Of a stretch of 64,000 nt of DNA, positions 1-8,339 are shown piece after piece. Position numbers and translations under genes: made by a program. Source of the stretch: Vulcanimicrobiota bacterium (GTDB taxonomy: Bacteria; Vulcanimicrobiota; Vulcanimicrobiia; Vulcanimicrobiales; Vulcanimicrobiaceae); NCBI GenBank assembly GCA_019235995.1, contig JAFAJV010000032.1:31298-95297 (forward strand). Reading direction: 5' to 3'. The notes beneath the pieces were generated by a model. That model did not search any database. It had not been told where the DNA came from and saw only the letters and a list, made by a program, of their open reading frames with translations. Every line of letters starts with the position of its first letter. Position 1 is the stretch's first letter.

Positions 1-771
1 GGCGGTTCCCGGGCTCTTCGCGACGGCCGCGGCGTTCGTCGGGCTGGGGCTCGGCACGCCCGCATGCTGCGCCGGCAAAGACGACGCGCGAATGGCCGGC
101 GCCGCGCTCGGCGCGGGGCTCGCGCGAGCGATCGCCGCCGCGGTCGGCGACGCCCTCGGCAACGCCGGCGCCGGCGTCGCCGCGCGAGCGGTGGCCCGGA
201 CGAGCGGCACGGCCTTCGGCGATGGGCGCGCCGACGGCGCGCTGGTCGGTACCGGCGACGGCGCGGCGGTCGGCGGCGCCTTCAGCGTGACCGCGACGGG
301 AGCGACGGTGGGAACGCTCACCGGCGCGGCGGGCAGCTCGTTGCGCGGCTGAGTCTCGAAGATGTTTTGCGTCGGCTGGGGGTTGGGCTGCGGCGTCTGC
401 TGCGGTATGGGGCGCGGGTTGGGCGGCGCGGTCGGCGCCGTCTTGGCCAGCTCGTGTCGATTGACGGGCAGGCGCTGCGACTGCAGCTGCGCGAGCGGCG
501 CGTGCTGCAGCGGCGCGACCACTCGGACGTGGGGAACCGGAGCAACGGCGTGTACGGCCGCCGGTTGATTCGCGACGGCGATCGGGGACGTGCGCGAGAC
601 GGTAATCACCTCGCCGCCCTGCACGCTTTCGGTCGCACCCTGTTGCGACGAGCTCACGAGGACGGTGAACAGCAACGCGGCGAGCAGCGCGTGAATAATC
701 AGCGAGGCTAGGAAGCTGCCCGCGAGTCGCTCCGGATAGCGCCGGTCTTGCGGATCGCGCTCGAACGTCAC
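1..771 (-). CDS. TonB-like energy transducer, N-terminal part (runs off window)
   Basis: This frame is open from a GTG at 771 to the window edge (257 codons, no stop), so the C-terminus is missing. The product has a short cytoplasmic start, one hydrophobic anchor at about residues 18-38 (AGSFLASLIIHALLAALLFT), then a long periplasmic stretch rich in Pro, Ala and Gln with repeated PxP elements. That layout is typical of TonB proteins and TonB-family N-termini; the C-terminal TonB fold that would confirm it lies outside. No strong ribosome binding site precedes the GTG. It is divergent from pyk. The plus-strand frames over the same bases are strings of Arg and look like GC-driven shadows. Confidence 0.7.
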   Translation of the reverse strand, partial: MTFERDPQDRRYPERLAGSFLASLIIHALLAALLFTVLVSSSQQGATESVQGGEVITVSRTSPIAVANQPAAVHAVAPVPHVRVVAPLQHAPLAQLQSQRLPVNRHELAKTAPTAPPNPRPIPQQTPQPNPQPTQNIFETQPRNELPAAPVSVPTVAPVAVTLKAPPTAAPSPVPTSAPSARPSPKAVPLVRATARAATPAPALPRASPTAAAIARASPAPSAAPAIRASSLPAQHAGVPSPSPTNAAAVAKSPGTA

Positions 772-780
772 GGCGAGGGG

Positions 781-794
781 TTAAGTGCGCTTAA
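781..794. promoter_or_regulatory. Inverted repeat between divergent genes
   Basis: TTAAG-TGCG-CTTAA is a perfect 5-bp inverted repeat with a 4-bp spacer, AT-rich in a GC-rich setting. It lies in the short gap between the leftward TonB-like gene and pyk. It could be an operator or promoter element for either gene; its role is inferred from position only. Confidence 0.3.
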
Positions 795-841
795 TCGGGC
801 GCAGGAGCCTGCCGGTGCCGCCGCACAACCCAACGCCCCTC

Positions 842-2275
842 ATGGAATCGATTTTGCAGAAACGCACGAAGATCGTCGCGACGGTGGGGCCCGCCTCACG
901 CGATCCTGCCGTCCTGCGTTCGCTCTTCATATCGGGCGCCAACGTGCTGCGTCTCAACTTCTCGCACGGCACGCCGGAGGAGCACGCCCAAGCGATCGAG
1001 AGCGCGCGCGCGATTTCCGATGAGCTGGGCATTCACACCGCGCTCTTGCAGGATCTCCCCGGCCCGAAGGTGCGGACCGGGCCGCTCGCGGACGGCATGC
1101 GCGCGGTGCGGCTGGAACGCGGCGCGCGATTCGTCATCACGTCGGAACCGGTGGAGGGAACGACGCAGCGCGTCAGCACGACGTATCGCGACCTGCCGGC
1201 CGACGTGGCCATCGGCAGGCACCTCTACCTGCAGGACGGCCAAATCACGCTGCTCATCGTTGGAAAGAGCGCGAACGAGATCGAGACGACCGTCGAATTC
1301 GGCGGAGATCTGCGCTCCGCTCAAGGTATCAACTATTCCGATGGCTCGCTGAACATCACGTCCGTCACGAAGCGCGATCTCGAGTTCCTAGAGTTCGGGC
1401 TGCAGCATGGCGTAGACTACGTTGCAGTATCGTTCGTCCGCGCGGCGGAGGACGTCGAACGCGTCAAGGCCTTCATCGCCGAACGCAATCAGCGCGTGCC
1501 CGTCATCGCGAAGATCGAAAAGCACGAGGCGCTGGGCCGCCTGGACGAGATCATCGCCGCGGCCGACGGAATCATGGTGGCGCGCGGAGATTTGGGCATC
1601 GAGATCCCGATCGAGACGGTACCGATCGTCCAGAAAGAGATCATCGCCAAATGCAATCGCGCGAGCAAGCCCGTGGTGACCGCTACCCAGATGCTCGAAT
1701 CGATGATCGGATCGCCGCGCCCGACGCGAGCCGAGGCGACCGACGTCGCGAACGCGATCCTGGACGGAACCGATGCCGTGATGCTGTCGGGAGAAACGGC
1801 GCTGGGCGCCTATCCGACGGAGGCGGTGAGGACGATGGCCGAGATCGCGCGCGAGGTCGAGCAGCACTATCCCCATGCATCGCTGCGGGATCGCCGCCTG
1901 GAGAACTTCGAGCCGACGATCGCCTCCTCCATCGCCGAAGCCGCTACGCGGGCGAGCGCGGAGCTGAAGATTCCGTATATCGTCACCGGGACGACGACCG
2001 GCAACACGGCGCACCACATCGCGGCCTTTCGGCCTCAGGCCCGAATCGTCGCGCTGACGCCGGACCGGCGCGTCGCGCGGCGGCTCGCGCTCCTATGGGG
2101 CACCGAGGCGCTGCTGATCGACACGTACGCTTCGATCGACGTCTTGCTCTACATGACCGAACGCGCGATGGTGCACGAGGGGCTCGTGCGACCCGGAGAT
2201 CACATCGCGTTCACGACCGGCATGCCAGTGGGTTCCGGAGGCACCAACGTGCTGAAGATCCACCAGATCCCATGA
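842..2275 (+). CDS. pyk: Pyruvate kinase
   Basis: Converts phosphoenolpyruvate and ADP to pyruvate and ATP in the last step of glycolysis. The 477-residue product begins MESILQKRTKIVATVGPASR, the usual first strand of the TIM barrel, followed by NFSHG, the K+ and Mg2+ site region (VIAKIEKHEAL), MVARGDLGIE, the TATQMLESM segment and the MLSGETALG motif. The C-terminal domain ends in TGMPVGSGGTNVLKIH. I prefer the ATG at 842 because an upstream in-frame ATG at 785 adds 19 residues unlike the family. Its stop overlaps the next gene's start (ATGA), so the two are probably translated together. Confidence 0.96.
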   Translation: MESILQKRTKIVATVGPASRDPAVLRSLFISGANVLRLNFSHGTPEEHAQAIESARAISDELGIHTALLQDLPGPKVRTGPLADGMRAVRLERGARFVITSEPVEGTTQRVSTTYRDLPADVAIGRHLYLQDGQITLLIVGKSANEIETTVEFGGDLRSAQGINYSDGSLNITSVTKRDLEFLEFGLQHGVDYVAVSFVRAAEDVERVKAFIAERNQRVPVIAKIEKHEALGRLDEIIAAADGIMVARGDLGIEIPIETVPIVQKEIIAKCNRASKPVVTATQMLESMIGSPRPTRAEATDVANAILDGTDAVMLSGETALGAYPTEAVRTMAEIAREVEQHYPHASLRDRRLENFEPTIASSIAEAATRASAELKIPYIVTGTTTGNTAHHIAAFRPQARIVALTPDRRVARRLALLWGTEALLIDTYASIDVLLYMTERAMVHEGLVRPGDHIAFTTGMPVGSGGTNVLKIHQIP

Positions 2276-3696
2276 GGCAGGCGCCCGCCCTGGCGGCATC
2301 GTTGATCTGCGCGGGCGTGACGGCGCCGTCTGCGCAGATACTCAACGGGCTCGAGAGCAAGTACTACGTCGCCGGAGCGCCCCGCGTACGACACTCCTTG
2401 GCGGAGCGGATGCGATACTACCGCGTTCCGGCGGCAAGCGTCGCCGTCATCGACGGTTATCGCGTCGCGTGGGCCTATGCGGCCGGACTGCGCGACGTCG
2501 CTTCCAAGGCCCCCGCAGAACCATCGACGCTGTTTCAGGCGGCGTCGATGAGCAAACCCGTCGCGGCGGCCGGCATCCTCGCGCTATTCGAAGCAAAGCA
2601 CCTGGACTTGAACGCGGATGTCAACACGATGCTGCGCTCGTGGCACGTTCCTCCGCCGCCCGGCAACTCGTCCGAACGCGTAACGATGCGCCGTCTCCTG
2701 AGCCATACGGCCGGCATCAACGTCCACGGTTTCGCGGGCTACGACCGCGACGCGGCGCTGCCGACGCTCGTAGAGGTGCTCGACGGCGCGCCTCCGGCGA
2801 ACAACGAGGCGATCCGCGTGGTCGCCGTGCCCGGAAGCGCGACCGCGTACTCGGGCGGCGGAACCTCGATCGCGCAGCAGCTTGCCGTGGACGTGAGCGG
2901 CGAGCCGTTTCCGGCCTTCATGGAGCAAACGCTCCTCGGGAAACTCGGGATGACGAGCAGCACGTTCGATCAGCCGCTCCCGCAAGCACTGTGGCCGCGT
3001 GCCGCGGACGGCTACTATGACGACGGCCGGCCGGTGCATCGCGGATGGCACGTCTACCCGACAATGGCTGCGGCCGGGCTGTGGACGACACCGTCCGACC
3101 TCGCCGCCTTCGTTATCGCTATCCAAAACGCGTTGCGCGGCCGGGGCCAGCCGCCGATCGACGTTACCGTCGCACGCGAGATGACGACGCGAGTTTCGGA
3201 TGGGTTCGGGCTGGGTCCCGGAGTGCTGCCAGGCTACTTCTCGCATAACGGGGCGAACGAGGGGTTTCAAGGAATTTTCATCGGCTTGAACGAGGGCGGT
3301 AAAGGCGTCGTCGTAATGACCAATTCCGACAACGGCCTGTTGCTCGCCGATGAAGTCGTGCATTCCGTGGCAAAGGCGTACGGTTGGCCGATCCTCCAGC
3401 CGCAACCCAAGAGCGCGATTCCGTTGAGTTCGGCCGCACTGGAGCCGTGCGTCGGAACCTACGCGGCGGAACTCGACGGCGAACGCGTGACGCTTGCGGT
3501 AACGACACGCGAAAGCAACGGTGTAACGGCGCTCTTCTTGCGCAGCTCCCTCGACGGCTTCGAGTCGCGCCTCTATGCAGAAGAGCCCACGCGCTTCTTT
3601 ACGCTGGGCGGCACATCGTTGCAGTTCGTGCGCGGACCGCGCGGCGAAGTTACGGCCGTTCGGGCCGCCGGCGTGACGTTCGAGCGCCTTCCCTGA
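2272..3696 (+). CDS. Secreted beta-lactamase-family serine hydrolase
   Basis: A 474-residue protein of the class C beta-lactamase / esterase / D-aminopeptidase family. It has a signal peptide (residues 1-21, ending PSAQ), the catalytic SxxK tetrad SMSK at 92-95, a YSGGG element in the place of the Tyr-x-Asn motif, and a late HNG (FSHNGANEGFQG) in the place of the KTG box. A C-terminal beta-rich domain of about 110 residues follows. The start ATG overlaps the pyk stop by four bases. Family members range from penicillin-binding proteins to esterases, so the substrate is unknown. Its last 47 bp overlap the convergent recN gene. Confidence 0.85.
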   Translation: MRQAPALAASLICAGVTAPSAQILNGLESKYYVAGAPRVRHSLAERMRYYRVPAASVAVIDGYRVAWAYAAGLRDVASKAPAEPSTLFQAASMSKPVAAAGILALFEAKHLDLNADVNTMLRSWHVPPPPGNSSERVTMRRLLSHTAGINVHGFAGYDRDAALPTLVEVLDGAPPANNEAIRVVAVPGSATAYSGGGTSIAQQLAVDVSGEPFPAFMEQTLLGKLGMTSSTFDQPLPQALWPRAADGYYDDGRPVHRGWHVYPTMAAAGLWTTPSDLAAFVIAIQNALRGRGQPPIDVTVAREMTTRVSDGFGLGPGVLPGYFSHNGANEGFQGIFIGLNEGGKGVVVMTNSDNGLLLADEVVHSVAKAYGWPILQPQPKSAIPLSSAALEPCVGTYAAELDGERVTLAVTTRESNGVTALFLRSSLDGFESRLYAEEPTRFFTLGGTSLQFVRGPRGEVTAVRAAGVTFERLP

Positions 3697-5362
3697 GCGG
3701 GGATTGCAAGAGCGCACGCGCGTGGCGCAGCGCCGCGTCGTGCGTCTCGCCGGAAAGCATGCGCGCGATCTCGGCTTCACGCTCCTTGGCACCGTCCAGC
3801 TCGCGCACCCCGATCGTCGTGATACCCGTGCGCTCGGACTTGTCGAGCACGTAATGGCGGTCGGCCCAGGTGGCAAGCTGCGCGAGATGCGTCACGCACA
3901 CGACCTGCTCGCGGCGCGCGAGCGCGCCTAGCCGCGACCCCACCGCGGTGGCCGTCGCGCCGCCGATCGCGGTGTCGATCTCGTCGAAGATCAGCGCGCC
4001 GCGCGCGTCGCGTGCTCGGGAGAGCACGACGACGAGCGCGAGCAGCACGCGCGAGAGCTCGCCGCCGGACGCGACTCGCGCCAGCGGCCGAGCCGGCTCG
4101 CCGGCGTTGGCCGCGAAGAGAAACTCCACCCGCTCCGCGCCCTGCTCGCCGATCCGCTCGAGCGGCTCGAACGCGACGTCGAACGAACCCGACGCGAGCG
4201 CGATGTCGGCGAACTCGCCGAGAACGCGTTTGCGCAGATCGGCCGCAACCTTTTTACGCAGCGTGCTGAGCGACGCCGCGGCCCGCTCCAGCTCGCACTG
4301 TGCGACGTCGGTCTGCGCGCGAAGCTCGGAGATCGAGCGATCGCGGTTCTCGTAGTCTTCGATCGCGCGCCGCTGCCGGATCGCGAGCTCGACGAGCTCG
4401 TCGAGGCTGCAGCCGTGCTTGCGTTTGAGCCGGTCGAGCAGCGCGAGGCGCGCGTTGATCGCCTCGAGCTCGGCCGGATCGAATTCCGTCCCGTCCAGCG
4501 CGCGCGCGAGCTCGACCGCTAGCTCGCCGGCGTCGGCCTGCAACGCGGCGCCGCGCTGTGCCATATCGTGCAGCTGTGGTGCATACCGTTCGACGCCGCC
4601 GAGGGCGACCGCGGCCGCACCGAGCGCCTCGAGCGCACCGCCCTCTTCACGCACGAGAGCGTTGCGCGCCGCCTCGAGTGCGGTCGCGATTCGCTCGACG
4701 TTGTCGAGATAGCGCCGGCGCCCGTCGAGACGATCCTCCTCGCCGGGCTGCAGCCTCGCGTCTTCGATCTCGCGCACGGTGAAACAGGCGTCGTCGTATC
4801 GCTCTCGGGCGCGGTGCTCGTCCTGCACGAGGGCGCCCAGCGCTGCCCTCGCCGCCGCGGATTCGGCGTGCGCACTCGCGACTGCCTCGCGAGCGCGCAT
4901 CGCCGCCGCACCGCCAAAGCGATCGAGCATCTCCAGATGATACGCGGGCGAAAGCAGCCGCTGCGCCTCATGCTGACCGACGATCTCCGCGACCGCTTCG
5001 CCGATCTCACGGACGTACGCAGCAGTCGCGGGACGGCCGTTGACGCGCACGCTCGAACGGCCGGATTCCGCCATCTCGCGCGTGATGCTCCCTTCTTCAC
5101 CGTTATCGAGCTCGAAGCCGTCGGCTTCGAGCCTTGCGCGAAGCGACTCGTCGGCATCGAATGCGAGCGTGACGATCGCCCGGCGTTCGCCGCGGCGCAC
5201 TGCGTCCGCGCCGGCCCGGGCCCCCAGGGCGAAGTCCAGCGCGCCGAGCAGCATCGTCTTGCCCGAGCCGGTCTCGCCCGTGAAGATCGTCGCGCCGTCC
5301 GCGAACTCGACATCGGCGCGCGCGATCAGACCGTAGTTCTCGATCTGCAGCCGGCGCAACAC
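3650..5362 (-). CDS. recN: DNA repair ATPase RecN
   Basis: An SMC-like ATPase that acts at double-strand breaks during recombinational repair. The 570-residue product has an N-terminal Walker A (GETGSGKT, 29-36), a DGFELDNGEEGSITREM segment with VNGRPA, the family signature IVGQHEAQRLL, a central Ala/Arg/Glu-rich coiled coil, and a C-terminal ABC signature (ASGGELSRVLLAL) with Walker B (ALIFDEID). Size and motif order match RecN. It starts 15 bp after nadK stops and lies in the same minus-strand group as nadK and tlyA, a neighbourhood seen in many bacteria. Confidence 0.97.
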   Translation of the reverse strand: MLRRLQIENYGLIARADVEFADGATIFTGETGSGKTMLLGALDFALGARAGADAVRRGERRAIVTLAFDADESLRARLEADGFELDNGEEGSITREMAESGRSSVRVNGRPATAAYVREIGEAVAEIVGQHEAQRLLSPAYHLEMLDRFGGAAAMRAREAVASAHAESAAARAALGALVQDEHRARERYDDACFTVREIEDARLQPGEEDRLDGRRRYLDNVERIATALEAARNALVREEGGALEALGAAAVALGGVERYAPQLHDMAQRGAALQADAGELAVELARALDGTEFDPAELEAINARLALLDRLKRKHGCSLDELVELAIRQRRAIEDYENRDRSISELRAQTDVAQCELERAAASLSTLRKKVAADLRKRVLGEFADIALASGSFDVAFEPLERIGEQGAERVEFLFAANAGEPARPLARVASGGELSRVLLALVVVLSRARDARGALIFDEIDTAIGGATATAVGSRLGALARREQVVCVTHLAQLATWADRHYVLDKSERTGITTIGVRELDGAKEREAEIARMLSGETHDAALRHARALLQSPLREGARTSRRRPERP

Positions 5363-5377
5363 GTAGGGAGGCGACCC

Positions 5378-6223
5378 TTACCGACGCGGGTCTTTGATCG
5401 AAACGCCCCAGAGCATCTTCGCCTCGAGCCTCTCGAGGAAATGCAGCGGCGTCGTGCGTGCGAAGTGGACGCGCTTGGGATGACAGCGAATCACGACGCT
5501 CGAGCTCGGTGCGACCTCGCTCAGCACGTCGCCGTCGCACTCGAGGTGCGCCTGCGCGCTCTCGAGATCGGACGTGATCTCGATGCGCGACGAGATCGGA
5601 ACTATCAGCGGACGCGAGAAAAGCGTGTGCGGCAGGAGCGGCACGACGCCGAAGGCCTGGACACTCGGCGCGATGAGCGAGCCTCCGGCGGACAGAAAGT
5701 ATGCGGTCGATCCCGTGGGCGTCGCGACGCAGATGCCGTCGGCAGCAATGCGGGTTATCGCGCCGGACTCGAAACGCAGGCCGAACGGGACGATGCGCGA
5801 CACCTCTCCCTTGCGGACGACGACGTCGTTGAGGGCGAAGAACCGGCCGTCGCCATACTCGGCTTGCAGCGCGGTGCGCTCGTCCATGAAGAGTCCGCGC
5901 TCGACCAGCGCCGGGAGGTCCGATAGGCGCGGATCGTCTTCGTCGAGCTCCGTCAGAAAGCCGAGGCGCCCCGTGTTGATGCCCAGCAGCGGAACGTCTC
6001 CCTCCACGGCGAGGCGCGCGGCGCGCAGCAGCGTCCCGTCGCCGCCGACCGTGATGAGCAGCGACGCCGCCGCCACCGCCCCCGCGGTCGTTCCATCGAG
6101 CACCTCGAACCCGCCGTCGCGGAAGTCCGAGGCGACCCGGCTCGCTATGGAGCGCGCGTGCTCGCGAGCCGTGTCGACGTACAGGCCGACGACCTTTTGT
6201 TTGATGGCCAGCACAGTCGTCAT
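5378..6223 (-). CDS. nadK: NAD kinase
   Basis: Phosphorylates NAD+ to NADP+ in the cytoplasm. The 281-residue product carries the conserved GGDGTLLRAAR motif (from residue 60) and the GINTGRLGFLTE substrate-binding segment, followed by PTGSTAY and SAGGSLI in the C-terminal domain. Its ATG overlaps the tlyA stop (ATGA), so translational coupling is likely. The tlyA-nadK-recN order is common across bacterial phyla, which supports the assignment. Confidence 0.97.
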   Translation of the reverse strand: MTTVLAIKQKVVGLYVDTAREHARSIASRVASDFRDGGFEVLDGTTAGAVAAASLLITVGGDGTLLRAARLAVEGDVPLLGINTGRLGFLTELDEDDPRLSDLPALVERGLFMDERTALQAEYGDGRFFALNDVVVRKGEVSRIVPFGLRFESGAITRIAADGICVATPTGSTAYFLSAGGSLIAPSVQAFGVVPLLPHTLFSRPLIVPISSRIEITSDLESAQAHLECDGDVLSEVAPSSSVVIRCHPKRVHFARTTPLHFLERLEAKMLWGVSIKDPRR

Positions 6224-7005
6224 CTTGGGCTGTCTTCGTCGAGCACGGCCTCGATTCGTGCGTCGTCGAACGGCCTTCCGGCGCCCCGGCGCAGCTCCAT
6301 CAGAAATTCACGGTTTCCCGCGGGGCCGAGCAGCGGCGAGGGGATCAGGCCTGCCGGACACAGGCCGAGGGCGACAGCCGCCTCGCGCACCTCGCGCAGC
6401 ACCGCGGCATGCGTCGAACGCTCGCGCACCACGCCTCCCGAGCCGACGCGCTCCCGGCCGGCCTCGAATTGCGGCTTGACCAGCGCGACGATCCCGCCGT
6501 TCTCGCGCAGATAGCCGGCGGCGCGCGCCAAGATCGTCCGCAGCGAGATGAAGGACGCGTCGATGACGATGAGGTCGAATCCGGCGGGAAACGCGTCATT
6601 GCCCAGGAGCCGGAAGTTCGCGCGTTCCATCACCCGCACGCGCGGGTCGTTGCGCAGCCGCCAGTCGAGCTGCCCGTATCCGACGTCGATCGCCGTCACG
6701 CTCTTCGCGCCGCGCTGCAGCAGGCAGTCCGTGAACCCGCCGGTCGATGCGCCGACGTCGAGCGCCTCCGCGCCGCGCACGTCGATGCCGAATTGCTGCA
6801 GCGCTCGCTCGAGCTTTTCGCCGCCCCGGCTGACGAAGCGCCGCGGCTCCGCGACCACGATCGCCGCATCCGCCCCGACGTTCTGCCCTGCCTTCGTCGC
6901 CACCGCGCCGTTTACGCTGACGCGCCCCTCCATGATCAGGCTGCGCGCCTGCGATCGGGTGATTTTGTTGCGGTCGGCGACGGCCGCATCGAGGCGGACC
7001 TTCAT
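6220..7005 (-). CDS. tlyA: TlyA-family rRNA 2'-O-methyltransferase
   Basis: A 261-residue protein with an S4 RNA-binding domain at the N-terminus (MKVRLDAAVADRNKITRSQA... RVSVNGAVATKAG) and an FtsJ-like SAM methyltransferase domain with the signature ALDVGASTGGFTDCLLQRGAKSV. Members methylate ribose positions in 16S and 23S rRNA and some were first described as haemolysins. I chose the ATG at 7005 because the S4 domain begins there; a longer in-frame ATG at 7071 would run into the upstream lipoprotein gene. Only two bases separate it from that gene's stop. Confidence 0.94.
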   Translation of the reverse strand: MKVRLDAAVADRNKITRSQARSLIMEGRVSVNGAVATKAGQNVGADAAIVVAEPRRFVSRGGEKLERALQQFGIDVRGAEALDVGASTGGFTDCLLQRGAKSVTAIDVGYGQLDWRLRNDPRVRVMERANFRLLGNDAFPAGFDLIVIDASFISLRTILARAAGYLRENGGIVALVKPQFEAGRERVGSGGVVRERSTHAAVLREVREAAVALGLCPAGLIPSPLLGPAGNREFLMELRRGAGRPFDDARIEAVLDEDSPR

Positions 7006-7007
7006 CT

Positions 7008-8078
7008 TCAGCGCAGTTGAACAGCCATCTGCCCGACCGCCGAGCCCCAGTCCGGATCGCCAAACGACCATGACGGTGCGTGTAGGTCAGTTAGCGCGTA
7101 CCACAAGTGTCCGCCGCTCGACGCCACGACCGTCGGTGGATATGCCAATGCGACGTTTGTACGCATTACTCGTCCGGTAGCGGAAACGCAGGTTATGGCG
7201 TCCTCGCCATTCGAGGACCCGGTGCATGCAACGTTGTTACGAAGCACCGCAAGGCCGAAGCCGGCACTCGGGGTCAAATCAAAGGTTTTTTGGAGAGCGA
7301 AGCCAGGCGCCGTCTTCGTCAGTAACCGTCCCGCATCAGAAAGTACCCACGCGCTGCCATCGGAGGAAAACGCCAAGCTGGAAAAGTTCGAGACCCCGGC
7401 AAGATTAGCAAACGTCCAGGTGCCGTCGCCTGGCGAGAATACGCCAACTCGACTCGAGCGTCCATCTCCAACGACCACGTGGCCTCGATAATCGGTGACC
7501 GCAAAAAGCGTGTTCTTCGGGGCTCTCGCATCTTTAGGGAGCCAATGGTCGACGAGCCTGCCACCCTGAAGCTCCATAAGTGCCTGCCTGGACTCGCCTG
7601 CGAACAGCCTATGTCGGAATAGAACCAGCGTGCCTAAGTCTTCCACGCCCTTTTCGACAGCCAGCGACGGGTGACGGCCGTCGAGGTGCACCGTAGCTAT
7701 CGCAACCTCGTGCGGGCTCGGGTACGCTGCCGACAGCGTAAGGCAAGCCGTCGTGCCTGAAAGCGGCTGGATTGTAACTCCTGCGCCAGGGGGTATATTC
7801 GGCAAAAGGCTAGCGTCTTTTAGAGTGAATGACGCCCGCCGAACCTGGCCATCCTTAGCAACGAATCCGGCGGTGAGCGCACCATTTCTACCAGCGGCGT
7901 CCACGAACCAAACGGCGTCTGCGGTCGCCCGTAATGATCTGACGTGAACGTCCTGTAATACGGTCAGCCGAGGCCGGCTGGTATAGGGCGTGGAGCAGCC
8001 GTAGAAAAACCCTGAGGCGAGCGCGAGCATACTCGCCAACAGCGCGCTCTTCAGCGTGGCGAGCCGGACATCACTCAT
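7008..8078 (-). CDS. Putative lipoprotein, beta-propeller-like, unknown function
   Basis: I do not recognise a named family. The 356-residue product starts with a hydrophobic signal (about residues 10-28) ending FFYGC, a possible but imperfect lipobox, so it is probably exported and perhaps lipid-anchored. The rest is a series of short beta-strand-like segments with recurring motifs such as AVWFVDAAGRNGAL, SAWVLSDAGRLL and HLWYALTDLHAP, which look like blades of a beta-propeller. Its base composition is visibly less GC-rich than its neighbours, and it splits the xseB-tlyA gene row, which suggests acquisition as an extra gene. Confidence 0.75.
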   Translation of the reverse strand: MSDVRLATLKSALLASMLALASGFFYGCSTPYTSRPRLTVLQDVHVRSLRATADAVWFVDAAGRNGALTAGFVAKDGQVRRASFTLKDASLLPNIPPGAGVTIQPLSGTTACLTLSAAYPSPHEVAIATVHLDGRHPSLAVEKGVEDLGTLVLFRHRLFAGESRQALMELQGGRLVDHWLPKDARAPKNTLFAVTDYRGHVVVGDGRSSRVGVFSPGDGTWTFANLAGVSNFSSLAFSSDGSAWVLSDAGRLLTKTAPGFALQKTFDLTPSAGFGLAVLRNNVACTGSSNGEDAITCVSATGRVMRTNVALAYPPTVVASSGGHLWYALTDLHAPSWSFGDPDWGSAVGQMAVQLR

Positions 8079-8120
8079 ATGCCGTTACCGACGCTTTCGG
8101 CGTGTCTGAAAAGCGTCGTA

Positions 8121-8339
8121 CTAAAACGGTATTTGGTCGTCCGGTTTGGCGTCCGACATGGCTTCGTCGATCTGCGCTTGCGCGCTCTTGAGCTGCGCCT
8201 CGCATTCGCGAGCGAGCACTTTGCCTTCTTTGAACAATGCGATCGCCCGGTCCAGTGTGGTGTTTTCGTCCTCGAGCTCTTTGACGATCGCTTCGATGCG
8301 CTCGAGTTTCGTTTCGAAACCGGGGCCCGCGTCACTCAT
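8121..8339 (-). CDS. xseB: Exodeoxyribonuclease VII small subunit
   Basis: A 72-residue protein with the XseB pattern: FETKLERIEAIVKELEDENTTLDRAIALFKEGKVLARECEAQLKSAQ, a helical hairpin that wraps the large subunit. The enzyme degrades single-stranded DNA to acid-soluble fragments. The start overlaps the end of xseA by eight bases, the usual arrangement for these partner subunits. Confidence 0.95.
   Translation of the reverse strand: MSDAGPGFETKLERIEAIVKELEDENTTLDRAIALFKEGKVLARECEAQLKSAQAQIDEAMSDAKPDDQIPF

Noticed and set aside
64..711. Long plus-strand ORFs over the first 700 bases
   Set aside because: They are strings of Arg, Gly and Ala and lie antisense to a frame with a clear membrane anchor and Pro-rich spacer; typical GC-driven shadows.
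1651..3696. A 681-codon frame extending the serine hydrolase upstream
   Set aside because: The upstream part runs through pyk in another frame; the signal peptide and the ATGA overlap place the start at 2272.
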